Shown: piece after piece, positions 21,946 through 35,699 of the stretch
How the letters are laid out: every line of letters begins with the position of its first letter
How positions within the stretch are numbered: the stretch's first letter is position 1
Assembly (NCBI GenBank): GCA_029204225.1
Contig: CM055102.1
Coordinates: forward strand, 28,820,969 to 28,884,968
Length of the DNA stretch: 64,000 nucleotides
Direction: 5' to 3'
From: Diphasiastrum complanatum
Lineage: Eukaryota; Streptophyta; Lycopodiopsida; Lycopodiales; Lycopodiaceae
Program-made: the position numbers and the translations under genes
Notes under the pieces: model-generated
Databases searched by the model: none
What the model was told of the DNA's origin: nothing
The model's input: the letters and a program-made list of their open reading frames with translations, nothing else

Positions 21946-24900
21946 CATTTCATGTCAATATGATATCATCAACATAAAGAACCAAGATGATGACCTTTCC
22001 ATCATTGCATTTGATATACAAAGAAGGTCCATAAGAACTTATCATAAAATTCATAGAGTAGAGGAAGGTATGCAACCTAGAGTACCAAGCTCTAGGTTCT
22101 TTCTTAAGACCATATAAGATTTTCTTCAAGTGGAAAACTTTATCTTTATCTCCATCTTTGATGAAGCCCTCGGGTTGCAACATGTAGATCTCCTCCTCAA
22201 GTAGCCATTAAGAAATGCATTTGTCACATCCATTTGGAAAAGATCCCATTTGAATCCAGTAGCAATACAAATGATCAGCCTTATAGGTACAAGCTTTGCT
22301 ATAGGTGCAAAAGTTTCATCATAATCTATACATTTAGTTTGAAAAAAACCTTTTGCAACAAGTCTAGCTGTGTACTTGTTTATAGATCCATCTTGATTGT
22401 ACTGTAATCTATAAATCTTACAAGAAAGTGGCTTCTTCCCATGTGGAAGGTATACAAGATCCCAAGTTTGATTATCTAGCAAAGCATCAAACTCTACTTG
22501 CATTGCATCTCTCCAAAATTGTCACTTACTAGCATCTTCAAAACTAGATGGCTCTTCAAGCATTGTGGCTAAGAAAGAGTAAGAAGTAGTAGGATTTGAA
22601 TCTTCCCTTTGCTTTCCCTTCTCAAAGTAGGTAAGCCTCGGCCTTGTGCCTTGTAGATCTCCTTGGACCTCTTGGATCTTGAGGTAGATCCTCCAAAACT
22701 TCATCACATTGAAGCTCCTCCTCGGGCCTTGCATGATTTTGGACACATTGTGAATTAGATGCACTTTCATACATCTTGGAACTTTGAGATTCATCAAACA
22801 AAACATCCTTACTCACTTTTACTTTCTTTGAGATAGGATAAAAAGTCCTATATCCTTTGCTATGTTCACTATAGCCAGCAAAAATTCCTTTGAAAGAAGT
22901 TGCGTCCTCTTTCTTTCTTGTTTAAAGAATATGGACATAACAAATACATCCAATTTTTTTAAAATCTTTTACACTTGGCTTATTGCCATACAAAGCAGAT
23001 ATGGTGAGATCCCACCAATGGCATTGCTTGGAAGCCTATTACACAAAAAGTTAGCACATGTAGCTTCTCCCCAAAAAGAAATGGGTAGAGATGCATCTAA
23101 TCTCAAAGATTTAGCACATTCACATAGAGATCTATTTTTCCTCTCGGCCACCCCATTTTGTTGGGGGGTGTAGGAACATGTGAACTCTCTTCTTATGCCA
23201 TTACTAGCAAAAAAATCTCTCATTCTATTGGAGATATATTCTCCTCCATTATCACATCTTAGTACTTTGATGTTAGAACTAAGTTGCTCCTCAACAAGAA
23301 ATTTAAACTTAACAAAAGCTTCACATCATACAAAACTCTTCTTTGGAAATAGATCTATCCAAGTAAATCTAGTACAATCATCTATGAAGGTCACATACAT
23401 TAAAGCACCTACATTACTTTCATGTGAAAAGAATGTACATTAGAATGTATAAGATCTAAAGGAGAGGTAGATCTTGTCAATGATGCCTTGTGAGTCCTTG
23501 AAAGTTCACAAGCCTCAAATATCTTGCCACATCTTGAGAATGATTTGGGGAGGGCGAGAGAAAGCTCCTTGGGGACCATGGATTCCATTACTTGAAGATT
23601 AGGATGACATAATCTTTTATGCCATAACTCCACTTGTGTCATTTCCTCCCTAACCATGTTCACACTTTCAATGGCCACATTAGAATCCAATTTAAAAAGT
23701 CTTCCTTGCTTAATGCCACTAGCTATGCACTTATCATTTTTCAAGATGGAACAAACTCCATTCTTGAAATGTACATCTAGTCCATTATCCATCAATTGTC
23801 CCAACACTAAGCAAATTTTTTGTAATAGATGGAACATACAAGACATTATCTAGATCTACCCTCTTAGATGATCCTAAGCACAATGGAATAGATCCAATAC
23901 CGTCTATTTTACATTTTTGATTACTAGCAGTGAATATAGATTTCTTAGAATCATTACAAGAAAGTAAAGTAGAGAAAAAGTCCTTGTTGAATGATTGTGA
24001 GAACTAGCCCCACTATCAAACCACCATATGTCTTTGCTTGAAGTTGGATTTGATGCTACCATCAAGGATGTGTTGAAACCATCCTCTTCCTCCTCCCCTC
24101 ATGTGCAAGATTGCCATGATCTTCATTCCCTTGAGCATTCTTCTTTTTAAAGCACTCGGAAGCAAAGTGTCCTTTCTGTATGCTTTCCTTTGGAGGTAGA
24201 TCCACCATCTTTGCCCTTGGCCTCCTTGCCTTGGTGCTTCTTGAATGGTTGGAACTTTTTCTTGCCTTTGGATGTGAATTTTGCTTTCTGATCACCACCT
24301 TGTAGTGACATAGGACCCCATCCTTGCTTTGAGATGTAGCATCCTACTCTCCTCGGCCACAAGTACATTATGTAACTTGTCAATTGTTGGAAGTTGGTCT
24401 TGAATGGCAAATTTTTGAACAAGATTGGTGAACTCATCACCAAGTCCATTCAAAATGACTTGTACCAATTCATTATCTTGGATTTTATCTCCAATCGAAG
24501 CCAATTATTTGTTTAAAGATTTAATCTTTAGCACATATCCTTGTGCACTCTCTACACTTCCCTTCATGCTTTGGAGCACTTGATTACTTAGCATGAGTAT
24601 CCTAGAAGTGTTGTTGGATTCATAAACGCCTTTTAATGAATCCCAAGCCTCTCTCCTTCAAGAGATCATTGTTGACATTCCTTTTTAAACAATGCAAGGC
24701 CAATCTAGCCTTCTTCTTGTATTTTACTTGTTCTTGACCTCCTTGAGGTTCTACATCCTCTCCAAGAACTATATCATAGAGGTCATAGATCACCATTGGT
24801 GATTCCATCCTCACTTTCCATATGGAATAATTTGTGGATGTTAGTCTCTCACAAGATTCTAACAAGAGTCCACCCATGGATGACATAATGAATGATTTGA

Positions 24901-25423
24901 TTATGAAATGTACAAAGATTTTTTGAAAATAAATAATCTAAGATAGACTTCTAGTTCACTAAGAAGCTTCTAGTCTCGGCCCAATCAAACTAGCCTAAGC
25001 TTGGATGCTGGTATAATAGATTCACTCAAAATTCCTAGCAATTCACTCCCTCAAAGGTTGATTTTAGCACTTTCTTGCTTGAATTAACTTCACTCTCTCA
25101 ATGATTCAAACCTCTACTAGATCATTAGCATTTGATATATTGAACCTAGATCTAGACGATACACTAAAAAGCTTGAAATTTGGACAAGTATGCAAGATTT
25201 TGGACAAAAACAAAGATGGAGCTCCTTCACACAGGATATGTACGGCCTCACACGTGTGGATAGTACACCTGCAACCCACAACTCGATTTGAACCAAAACT
25301 AATGATGCTATCACTCTCTTTAAGCTTGCCCACTCAAGATTAGATCAAAAAACACAAAATTCCAATAATTTTGATATGATCAATGCTTCATTTACATCCC
25401 TCTTATACCAAGCTCTGATACCA
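21946..25423 (-). mobile_element. Ty1/copia element, minus strand, 5' two thirds
   Basis: Reading right to left, gag spans 24886 to about 24050 (start MSSMGGLLLESCERLTSTNY; zinc-knuckle remnant KGHFASECFKKKN). The protease and GAG-pre-integrase region spans about 24000-23409 (VELWHKRLCHPNLQVM). Integrase spans 23223-22960 (CSYTPQQNGVAERKNRSL). Reverse transcriptase spans 22503-21950 (YTARLVAKGFFQTKCIDYDE, QMDVTNAFLNG, ILYGLKKEPRAW), ending at the catalytic YVDDIILT. The rest of the polymerase was moved by the inversion; RNase H and the 3' LTR are absent. Stops and frameshifts are frequent. It is 5' of, and in the same orientation as, gene T before the inversion. Confidence 0.92.
25406..25423 (-). 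promoter_or_regulatory. primer-binding site of the copia element
   Basis: On the minus strand this reads TGGTATCAGAGCTTGGTA, starting immediately after the LTR end. It matches the initiator-Met tRNA type primer site usual for plant copia elements. Confidence 0.85.
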
Positions 25424-26276
25424 TGTTGATTTTCTGATTTTTGGACAATGATTGATTAGTACAATCAATCTTCAAGAGGTGTTGATTGCCAAATCAAGTG
25501 ATCTAACAAGTACTATTGATTAGATCAAGATCTACATGTAAATCTTTAACTATTTAGCAAGATCAACTCATGTAAACTTCAAGAAACATCAAGGGCGGCC
25601 TCACACGTGTGGAATACAGTCCCTGTATGGACTTTTATCAGAGAACAAAGTACAATACTTAATGATAGCTTACAAAGCATAAAATCACAATTGGTGAAAT
25701 CACAAGCAATACGCATATAATCACAATGTCTCATCAACTTCTCATTGAAATGGGTGATCTACTTATAGATCAAGTACAAGCACGACCTGTATGCTGATTC
25801 AACAGGTCTTACATGTGTGGAGTGTGCCACATCATTTAGATCCACCCATGGGAGCAAGTTAGTCCCATACAACAAAGTTGACTTATGCTACTAGTTAGAA
25901 TCCAACTACTAGTCTCCTTGAAAATAGGAATCTTTCCTAAAAAATAGGATCTAGGAGAATATGTACATCTTATCTAGCACAACAAGCTTCACTCGTGTGA
26001 ACATCTAGCATGTGGGAGCATTTACTCATTCACATGGAAGTGCTAGCTACATACAAGGAAATAGTGCCAAATGGCAATTTTATAGATTCTAGTCAAAAAA
26101 CTAGTTCACACTTGTGTAGATTGATCCATCTTAAATCCAAACTATATACAACTACTCTTTTGACTTCCATTCACACGTGGGAATAGGCTCTACATGTGTG
26201 AGATCATAATGTGAACATTAACCATGAGATCAACATGTTTGATTTACAGGTTAGAAGTGACATTTTAACATTAACA
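25424..26276 (-). mobile_element. 5' LTR of the copia element
   Basis: 853 bp on the minus strand, beginning TGTTAATG and ending TCAACA directly before the primer-binding site. It contains several ACACGTGT or ACATGTGT boxes. Only this LTR remains, so element age cannot be judged from LTR divergence. Confidence 0.8.
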
Positions 26277-27528
26277 ACATGAACCCTTCAACTTAGCAAT
26301 CTACTCACTCAATGAATGTGTCATGGGAAGGTTGCTAACATAGATGCATGTTGTTGATTTGAAAAACTCAAGCCTGAGTTTGAAATCAAGGTAGCCAGAG
26401 ATTACCTGAATAGAAATAAGCTTAGATTGCAACAATCAAGAGCCACTGTTAAGCACATTCTAAAGGCAGCTTTTGTTTTGTGAGTTTATGGATGGCAAAC
26501 AAGGTCTGTAACATTCTATCATTGTTGTTGAAGAAGATGAGGACTTCTTTTTCCAACAGACAATAAATAGACCGTTCTTATCTTTTTCCTTTAGGCTTTG
26601 ACAATGACTGAATGCTAAGGATGTAAAATCTGTATCTGATGTGCTATATTTGGATGCAACACGATCTATTCCTCTCAAAAGTGAGGTAGCAAGTCATCAG
26701 TTCATGCCTCTATTATTATTCTGATATTTATATTTTTAGCCTAACCAAAATAGAGGATTTGCAACTCGACTTATGCCTCTGACATTGAAAGTGATGATAT
26801 AGCAGTAATTCCATCTCTCTGCAACAATTATTCACTCTACTGTCTCAACTATCTGATACAAACTTAAAAAATTAGCACCATTCAAAAATTTTGTTGAGCA
26901 GCCACGGAAGCCAAACCTTACAGCTCAATGCCAAGATTCAATCTCCTGGAAATTGGATCACTTACAGTATTGATAGCAGCAACTTAGTTTTGTAATCAGA
27001 AGTGGGGTGAAGATGTATCAGCAACCAAAAATAATAAGAAGCCATAGACTCCCATGATTCATTCATCCATTTATAATGCAATCATAAATGATAACATCAT
27101 TAGATAACTCAGCCAGAGCCTTTATGCATCTGCAAGTTTGCAGTGTACATTGAAAGTGTGAAAATTTGTGATATTTCAAATCAACTGAACACTCTGCAGC
27201 ATTCTGTTAGCTTATAAAAGTAATAATCATAAGGAAATGAGTTCTTAGGAGCTCGGTTTTCAGCATTTTGCATCCGTGCATCACACATGTTATAGATTCA
27301 ATGAGTAGTTATACTAACTTTCAATTATCTTGAGATAGGTCATCTGCATCACTACTTGCTTCTGCTGCTGCATCTTACAGATTAAGCATTGCTTTAGCAG
27401 TCCCAAGGTGCTTTCTCGGGCTGTTATCTGATCGAGACATTTCTAGACAGTGTGTATCTGTTTGAAAGCTTAATGAGCTACATTCTTTCTCCTTTTTCTA
27501 GCTGTTGTCAAATAATGTAACACTCCAG
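26277..27528. other. 3' flank of the phospholipase D-like gene
   Basis: No coding gene. It lies downstream of the phospholipase D-like stop codon on the minus strand, so its right-hand part is probably 3' UTR and terminator. A 72-codon frame at 26460-26678 has no domain and was not accepted. Confidence 0.5.
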
Positions 27529-30500
27529 CTAAGAAGAAGAAACTGGCACAGAAACTGCATATGGAGAGTTCCAGTCAGCATCAAAGACAGCTTGAAGTTG
27601 TGTAATGATATCGGGATTATAAGATCCAAAGCTAATGCCAGAAGTTACATAGAAGTAATCCCAAATCAAATTACTTGTGCCAATATGAGCCCGGACATCA
27701 CTGACAGCATACTTGGCATGGTTTACTCTCGTGAAATCTGGATAAGCATTTCCTGTTGACACATTCTTTTTTATAGCTGGTCCTGTTGACTCGAAGCCTG
27801 GGACTTCATAGAGCTTGACCTCTACCTTCCCAGAACACTTGTTAAATGTTGATGAGGAGCACAGTGTATTCGTAGAGGCAACAAACCTCAGATAATCATC
27901 TCCTCCAGAAAGACTATGATTCCAGTGAGCCACCAAAAGTTTGACAGTTGCATGTTTTGAAAATACAACCTGAAAATTTTCAAATGATCAATAGTGCAAA
28001 GGACAATTTTGCAAGGTAAAAAGTATCTTCATGGATAGTTTTCTATTGTCATGGAGAGAGAGGGAGAGAGAATTGGCAAGGGTAGCAGTGGTAATCTCAT
28101 CTGTTTTGAAGAGGCCTAATTAAGAACTGAACCAGTATACTTCAACTTTGAGAAAATGATAAACATGTAGAGACTGAACATTACTCAATTAATTAATAAA
28201 ATTAAGTGTCTACAGAAATTTGTTCAAAACACACCTATTTGTAAGAAAGGGCTGATGGAAATAAATGAGAAAGGAGAAATCCGTAAAGGGAGTACAGCAC
28301 AATATATGTAGGATTCAGGAATCAAAAAAGGCCCCCCCATACATGACAACAGAACGTAATAGAGGAAGATGTAAATGCGCTGATAGAGCTTTACATTAAA
28401 CTAAGAACAAGACAGCTTTCAGAGGATCAATGCATAGATATACCTTCATAGAATCTTCTCTCCTCAACTTTGTGGCATCTACATGGATGAAACTAAATGC
28501 TAACCAGCATAATCATCATAAATCAGTATCAAGTATTACCAATTTACTTTAATGAATGGATATATAGAGGTTTATTCTTTGAAGCGCCTTTCAAAACCAT
28601 TCATAAGTTTCACATAATGGATGTCCGTAGAGAAGATTTAATCAAGTGGATTTCTAAATCCCACGGCCTTTAAAAGTACACCCTATCGGTGAAACATTCT
28701 CTACAAGAAGGATAAAGGTTTGAGAGAAAGCATTGCAGGAGCTAAGCTCAAAAGAGTTTATGGCAGATCTATAAGGTGATCTGGAAATGACATTAAGTAG
28801 GATCCCACTTGCCGTTAGCAACACTCAGTGAGTGATAAGTAGCACCAACTGAGTTGATGTGACACCCCAAGTTTACATTTTCAGTTAGCACTACCTAAAT
28901 AGAGTACTTTGTTGTGCAAGCAAGAAAGAGCCACAGTCCACATATTGAACATAGGAAATGGATGTTAAAATGGATGATGGAAGCATAAAGTACAAGTATC
29001 ACATGCAAAAAATTGATGATGGAAGCACAAGTATCACATGCACAACAATTAACGTAAATTTGAAGATGATAATTTTCTTGAAATGATATTGACCTAGCCT
29101 AACGGCAGCAAGAACTTCCCCCTAAGGCATTTATATTTGCATAGTGAAGAAAGCAGGAATAAGGTGACAAGAAGTGCGGAATGAGCAGTTTCTTTGCCAT
29201 TATAAGAGTTTGTAGGAAAAAGCTCTCTTTTTAGTGTAATTCTGGTATATAAGCTCGAAACAGAACTGCTCTACTCATGTCAAAATCAGAATCTACATAC
29301 CATATAGATTCCATTACATTGGATTTAAATATGACCTATCAAGGTCTAGGATGTTTTAATGGACATAGTAAAGACAGTTCATTGCTACATACATATTCTA
29401 TTCAGAATGTACATTCCAGAACACTGGGGAGTTTGAAATGATGTTCCAATACAACTTAGATTAAATAGGCTCTTTGTTAAAGAGTAGTAAACCTGCATTC
29501 CTTGAACTAAACGAATTCAAATTGAGTCAACCTTCTTCTTGCGTAGCACAAAAAGAGACAAAATTTGATGTAGACCTGCAAATCATATTTAAAGGCATTA
29601 GAGCTTTCAACATCAAGACAGTTCTATACCTCCGAGATTGCAGAACTTAAGACACTCCAGTAGACAGGCGGATTGACGAATTGTGACTGGCCCAGCCAAT
29701 CCATAGTACTCATTCTCACTGTTCCGTTAACTGGAACAGAGCGTATCGTTTGTACCCAGCCTTGTTCATCAGATTGATAATCACAAGCCAAAATCTGTAT
29801 CATCGAAAAATTTCGTCTTATGAGCATAGAGCCAGAAAACGGCACACCGTTGTTTTGTGATCTTTAAAGTAAGCAACTGAAACTACTTAGAACTGTCATT
29901 TGTATCGAATGAGGACATATCAGCTGTGGGCATTACTATTGACACAAGAAGATAGCCTTCACCTGCAACTTGTCTTTTATCACTTTTATTAAGACTAGTT
30001 AAGGTTTCAATCTATGGACAGGTTTTTTCTATTCTTGCATGTATGCTCGTTGAAAACCTTATAGCTGCAAACTGGTAGTAGACAGGAAATTGACTTGCAA
30101 TGAAGGGTCTATCTAGTACTGATCCACCAATTCTATGTTGTAGAAAAAGTTTTAGAATTAAACCTCTGGTGGAGCAAATGAGATGTAAGTTGTTGAAGGG
30201 GTTGGGCCTCCACTTGAGCCGCCAGGTGTCTGCAGCTGTATATTGAACAGGAATGGGTCTGCAAGATAAGGGTAACCTGATATCTGAGGTGTCTCCACAT
30301 AGGCAGGTAAAGGTGACCTAAAACATCAGATGAGAGATAAGAGAACATCACTTTATAGCACACAAAAGTAGGACTGGCTGAAATGTTCATAAGTTGATGA
30401 ACTGGCTCAAGACAAGTTAAACCTCCCTTCATGGACATCAACTAAATGCAATAAAAAATACATGTAACGGTAAACAACAGATTCAAGTCCGTCATAAATA

Positions 30501-31289
30501 GTAGGAAACTTGATGGAAACATTCATCATGCTACCCTACTCTCGCTGGAGAACGTGAAGCTTTTTAGCTTTTCTCCAAAGAATTCTAAACCATCCACAAA
30601 AATTGCACTGCCATGAAGCCTGTGGTTACTACCGACTAGCAGTCCTGCTACTAGTCCTTGATAAATGCTGCAAAATTTGAAAAAGATTCCTGCTCTTATT
30701 CAGAAAACTTTAGCCTATAAGTGTACCTATACGAATGTAACTACTTCAAAAATAAATCAGGGACAGAGAGCTCAGAGGATGGAAAGAAGCTGCAACACTC
30801 AATAGAGAAGGTAATGCTTGATTGTGTAGTGGCTGGTCCCATAGGCAATTTTAAGTGCAATCAGAGAAGGTAATGCTTGATCTTGTAGTGGCTGGTCCTA
30901 TTGGCAATTTTGAGTGCAATCAAGTCTTTGTTGCAAAAACAACATTTACTTGGTTTGTCATTATTCATAGAATCCTAGAATTATGAAGCTGGTAAAGAGT
31001 TTCTATTTTACATTGTCCTCAAATCAAGAAGGGGATCTGGTCCGATAGGCAATTCAAAGCGCAATTAAGTACTTGATGCAAAAACGGCCTTTTTACTTGG
31101 GTGTTAAACAGATAAAATCCCAAATTCCTTGCAAGTAATTGAGGAAAATAAAATTTTCATCACTCTGGCTTGCTCAAAGCCTAGAAGAAGAAGCAAAAGT
31201 GGTTTGTTTTATTGATGTCTTTTGTACCAAAACAGGTATGTAAGACATTATCAATTACAATGTATGTACCCCTGATAAGAAGAATTAGT

Positions 31290-31343
<54 letters not shown>

Positions 31344-33302
31344 CAAAACTTTATGGGCCCAATTGAGCAAAATATAATATACAATCTCAGTGTAGTGGTT
31401 TAACGGGGAAATTATCCTTTAAATTGAAAAACCAGTAAAAAAGTTTGTGAGCATGACGAAGTTCCCAAGCATGTGTAAATCCTCTTGCTGAAGAAAGATG
31501 TGAACGCACAAAGGCTCATGAGTACAGCAAAGAGCTGGAGCACATAAGGAAGCATACAGCTAGAACAGACTGCAGGAAAGTCCATTGCAAATTCATGAAC
31601 ATATGAAGAATAAAATTTAGAAGTTAGCCAGCTGTAGAAGGCAATACGGAAAGAACGAAAGCAATGCATGGAAATGGCAATCATGCCATGGCACCTTCTA
31701 TCATGTAAAATGGATGAGGGATGCAAGATGCTCATGAGTGTTTGAAAGAGACACCAAGGGTCTTTCACTTAACATAGCGATGTTTAAGTTAATTGATCCT
31801 ACTGGCTCAAGAAGGATATTAGAAACTAACAGACAATAAAAGAGATCAGGCATTTGCAGACAATAAGTGATTTGCCACACTTGAATCTTATGAATGTGCA
31901 AAGAAAAGGTATTTGAAGTTATCTGGGAGAGATATTAAAGAGAAGCAAGGTTGTGTGCCATACGTGCAGCGATTGTCTGGGCTCACAAAGTAGGACCAAC
32001 AAGGAACTTGTCGATTTATTTGCCATTGTTCGTCGAATATGTTTGTGATGTATGAACTTGCATTTAAGAATGACAGTGCCCATAGATTGTCCAGAAAAAT
32101 CTCCACTTTCTCTCCGACTTCTGGACAATCCGTTAAGAAAATACCTAATTCCTTCACCTGCCAAACTAACAGATTGTTAACGCATCGTCAAGGACTGTCA
32201 AGATAAGGAATCAAGTAAAATCTACACAACGGAAAACTTCAGAATCAAAAAAATTATCCTTCGTGACTTATAAGCTTGGGAGAGGTCTATACAAAATGTT
32301 CTCAAGAGATAGTAATTGTTTATGTAGAAAGGAAGATAATAACCAATAGATTTCTATTGATAGAATGAAAGATAAGTCTACAAACTGGCGCATTGACTAA
32401 CTCCTTCATAACATTTCAAGATTGTGAGCTACCAAACAAGCAAATGTTCAACATCATGCCACGCATAATTGGTTGCTGTTGACATAGCAAAAGACAAAAA
32501 GAACTCGCCTGCGTGAGCGATTTCCAATCGTTATTTGCAGACCCAATGTAGATGTGTTTTTTGTCTGCTACCCAGACTTTTGAGTGTACAATGCCAGAAC
32601 CGTACCATTGTCCCAGCAACAGAGTCCTGTTTTGTACGTTTGGTCTTCCAGCAGCAATAGCAGCCGACTCTGTGTTGAAATCAGGGAAGAAGCCTGAGTG
32701 CTGGATGATCCTGTCAACATTATAAAGGAAAACTCAAAAGACATTTAGTAATGTTTAGGAAGCCAAACATCGGTTGAAAAAGATAGTTGGTGTTAATCGG
32801 CCTCTAGCTAAAATTAATAACTGCAATCAAAATTACACGAAACCATTACTCAGAAAGAGCTTTTTTGAGATTCAATTTGTTTTCTGGCATGCCTGATTGG
32901 TATCCCTCGTGCGGCTGCTGCATCCAGTGCATCAAATACCGCCTTTCCCACTGGAGCCCCAAAGTGGTTCATTTTTGCTTGTCCAAACCCATAGTCACCA
33001 GAAACAGGATTGTCTGGTTGAGCTAACAGCTGCCAATACTGGGAGGAGATATCCAATCCTTCAGTAGCATTTGCAGCTAGCCATTGCAGTACATCCCCTG
33101 TGGCAAGAACTCCAGGAACAAGAGGCAGATCTGGCATGTCAGTGGGTATAGACTGCACGAGCCATGCTTTACATTGCCCACCGTATTGCTCTTTTTTTTT
33201 CCAATCATGTCCAGAAAAAGGCTGTCGATCCTCAAAGCATAGGGCCGTGAATGCTAGGTGTTGTACAATCATCGCAGCCACAACTCTTCTGAAGGAACCC
33301 AT
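27529..33302 (-). CDS. phospholipase D-superfamily protein (PLD3/4-like), two HKD motifs
   Basis: Six exons join in one frame to 521 codons plus stop: 33302-32893, 32710-32509, 32157-31964, 30317-30164, 29794-29630 and 27969-27529. The first HKD motif is in exon 2 (HSKVWVADKKHIYIGSANND), the second in exon 6 (HAKYAVSDVRAHIGTSN). Each has H-x-K-x4-D. These His/Lys pairs form the catalytic site of phospholipase D-type phosphodiesterases. Length and motif spacing fit the PLD3/PLD4-like branch rather than the C2-domain plant PLDs, because no C2 domain is present. The start at MGSFRR precedes a short hydrophobic stretch that could be a signal peptide; an in-frame ATG lies 51 bp upstream. Introns 1 and 2 appear to use GC donors (CAG|GCATGC and CAG|GCGAGT). 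No inactivating change was seen. Substrate cannot be told from sequence. Confidence 0.88.
30805..30922. repeat. 59-bp tandem duplication in an intron
   Basis: Two adjacent units (30805-30863 and 30864-30922), each starting GAGAAGGTAATGCTTGAT and differing at a few positions. A third, more diverged partial copy occurs near 31031-31075. It lies in the third intron of the phospholipase D-like gene and has no visible effect on splice sites. Confidence 0.9.
31291..31341. repeat. (AG)n microsatellite
   Basis: About 25 uninterrupted AG units in the third intron of the phospholipase D-like gene. On the coding strand of that gene this is a CT run. Read directly from sequence. Confidence 0.98.
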
Positions 33303-34295
33303 ATTGAAAACTACCAGCTTGCTACAAAAGGAAGCTTTCTTGTACAAAAGCATGATCTACATCACGAGTTTCCATATCATTCTTTTTTAAACGTCTCAAG
33401 CGCAGGACCTCCGACCAGCTATCATTCATGGGTTTGATGAAAGAAAGCACATTCTTCCAGAATACGAATCTTCCCTCTGTCATATGGTTTTGCCAATAAT
33501 TATCTATTGCCAAGTAGATCATCAAATTACTTGTAAGTTACTTGCTTCTAGTGCTGCCCATTATGTATTTTACTTTTGTAATTTGTGACAAGGAGGTTTG
33601 CTGTTGCTATTGGAGGCAAAAGTCAAGTTAGATGTGTCTTTCTTTGCTCAAAAGTCTTTTCATTTTACCCAGTTATATTCCCAAGTTCACAGTGGAGTGA
33701 AATCCCAAGACCTCTCCCTTTGAAGATCTCAAAGTCTAGCTGCTCAAGATTTCTACTTTTCCGACAAAGGAAAGCAAAAAAGTATTATAATGATGACTAT
33801 GAAATCCTTTATGTGACTTGTTTGATCACATGGGGATGGTTATTGGTAATTTGCAAATGGTTAAAAACTTAAAAGACTCCAGACTCAATCAATCAAGAGT
33901 CAAGACAATGATGATCAAATGTACTTTGCAGCCATCAAACAACAGGTGGGACCTACAGACTTCTCATCACCAATCTTTAATTCCGAAAATCCGAGGGAAT
34001 GGAAGGAATCACTGATCAGAATCACTGAATCAGGATCATACAAAACTCTGGATTCGCATCCTTTGGCAGTGATGCTATCTATGTCTTGTGACTTGTCCTA
34101 CTTTGTGGCATGTGCAGGCATGTCTTTGTGGCAAGTGCAGGCATGTCTTTGTGGCAAGTGCAGGCATGTCTTTTGTCTTGAACTAGCTCGAAACCTGCGG
34201 AAGCAACAAGTTAAAATTAAAGCAACAACGTGGGTCCTACATGGTTGCCTCGAGGCTTAGATAATAAAATAAATAATCCAAAAAAATAAGGTCTT
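33303..34295. other. upstream region of the phospholipase D-like gene
   Basis: No gene recognised. The right-hand part holds the 23-bp repeats listed separately. The promoter of the minus-strand gene should lie here, but no TATA box could be placed with confidence. Confidence 0.4.
34101..34169. repeat. 23-bp tandem repeat, three units
   Basis: Three adjacent units of CTTTGTGGCAAGTGCAGGCATGT; the first differs at one base. They are almost identical, so the expansion is probably recent. It lies about 0.8 kb upstream of the phospholipase D-like start codon. Confidence 0.97.
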
Positions 34296-35440
34296 TTATA
34301 TCCCCAAGTTGGATCCCAACCTATAACTTTCATCCAAATTGTAAGCCATTTCCAAGGAGAGGAAATGTCTTACAATTTGGATTTTGTTATACTGTTGTGG
34401 ACAGAATCCGAGAACCGATCCAATATCGAATTTAGTTGTAGATCGAGCTTTCCGAATCGATTTCAAAGCCTTTTGAAATCTATCAAACTTTGCTAGGATA
34501 TTGGCCTTGTTAGTCACCGCTTGCTTGCTCTGCTGGTTGCTGGAGGTCGCCTTTGGATACACTTGGGCTTCGTCGGATATCGCCGGTCCTCCTTTCTGAA
34601 GAACCTCTTTTGAAAACAAAAACAAAAATTGCGCTCCAAGTGGAACGTGCATGCTATTATGAAGCAAAAACTGCAGTAAATCAGATAAAGTATGAAGGCT
34701 AGCGATTAAAGAACGTTTTCCTTCAAGGAGCCAGCTTTCATAGAGAGAGATTGACAAAAGCTCAAGAAATTTGGATTTCTTGGAGGCAAGGGTTTACAGG
34801 TGCAAAATCCCTGATTTTTCACTATAGAAGATGGTTTTTGGTGTTGTAAAGCATTGCAGTTGGACGCTCCAGTAGGCCAAAGGTATTTGCAGACAACAAT
34901 GGGCGACCGTGGATTGGCTGGCAGCAGGATTAAACAGGAATTTGCAGCCATAGCTAAAGGCTTGAAGAAAAGGATTGGAAAAACCAAGTGAACTACCGTA
35001 GGCAGCAGGCAAATCGTTGTCAAGAGTAGGTGCGTAGACAGATCGATCACTGGTTGGAAAGGTGTAGGCAGCTGTCAGAAGTTTGCAGGTCAACCACTGG
35101 ACAGCTCGCACAGAGGAGGGACTGGTGGGCAGATTTCTCATTGCAGGCAGGTCACGGCAGATGGTGGTGGGCAGAAATCGTTGTAGCAGCAGCAATTCAG
35201 CCGCAAGCAGACAGGAGGTCAGCACAGAGGAGTGTTCAAGTTCAAGAAACCTTTTTCATGAATACAGATTCCTGCAGCAGACGCAACAAATATGCATATC
35301 TTTCGGTGCATGCAGCTCATAGGTGATGATTTGAGGCAATAGGGCTCCCGGAATCTCCAACTCTTCAATAGAAATCAGCACACTTTTCTGCCATACCCGT
35401 GTTTGTCTGATTCACTATCAGTTTAGGGCAAAGGAGCAGC
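34296..35440 (-). other. unrecognised open frames, minus strand
   Basis: A 153-codon minus-strand frame (34757-34296; contains NILAKFDRFQKALKSIRKA) and overlapping frames to 35225 show no known domain. The sequence is less AT-rich than its surroundings on the right-hand side. It lies beyond the 3' end of the non-LTR reverse transcriptase on the same strand, so it may be unrelated host or repeat sequence. I do not assign a function. Confidence 0.25.
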
Positions 35441-35699
35441 GGTGGAGCTTTCAAAACTTTTTCTATTGTGGTCTTTCAAAGTTTTGGTGGGTGCTTTTAT
35501 TTGGGCAAGTTCTCCGGAATCTATTGCAAAAGGTTTACAACGGCCGACAGCTCCATCGAGGTTAACGGCGTCCCGTGGAAAGAAAAATTCAAAAAAAAAA
35601 AATGTAAAAAAGATCTCGGTTCAGTTGGTGAGGTGGTCCATCACAGGGTTCCCTTTGTACAGTTGTTCTCATGGCTTCGGACATCTCCCTGCTTCGTCC

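Noticed and set aside
25406-25423. tRNA-Met-like sequence
   Set aside because: It is a primer-binding site complementary to a tRNA end, not a tRNA gene; no cloverleaf can be drawn. The same holds for 38747 and 45400.
26460-26678. A 72-codon minus-strand frame downstream of the phospholipase D-like gene
   Set aside because: No domain, no codon or splice support, and it lies in a probable 3' flank.
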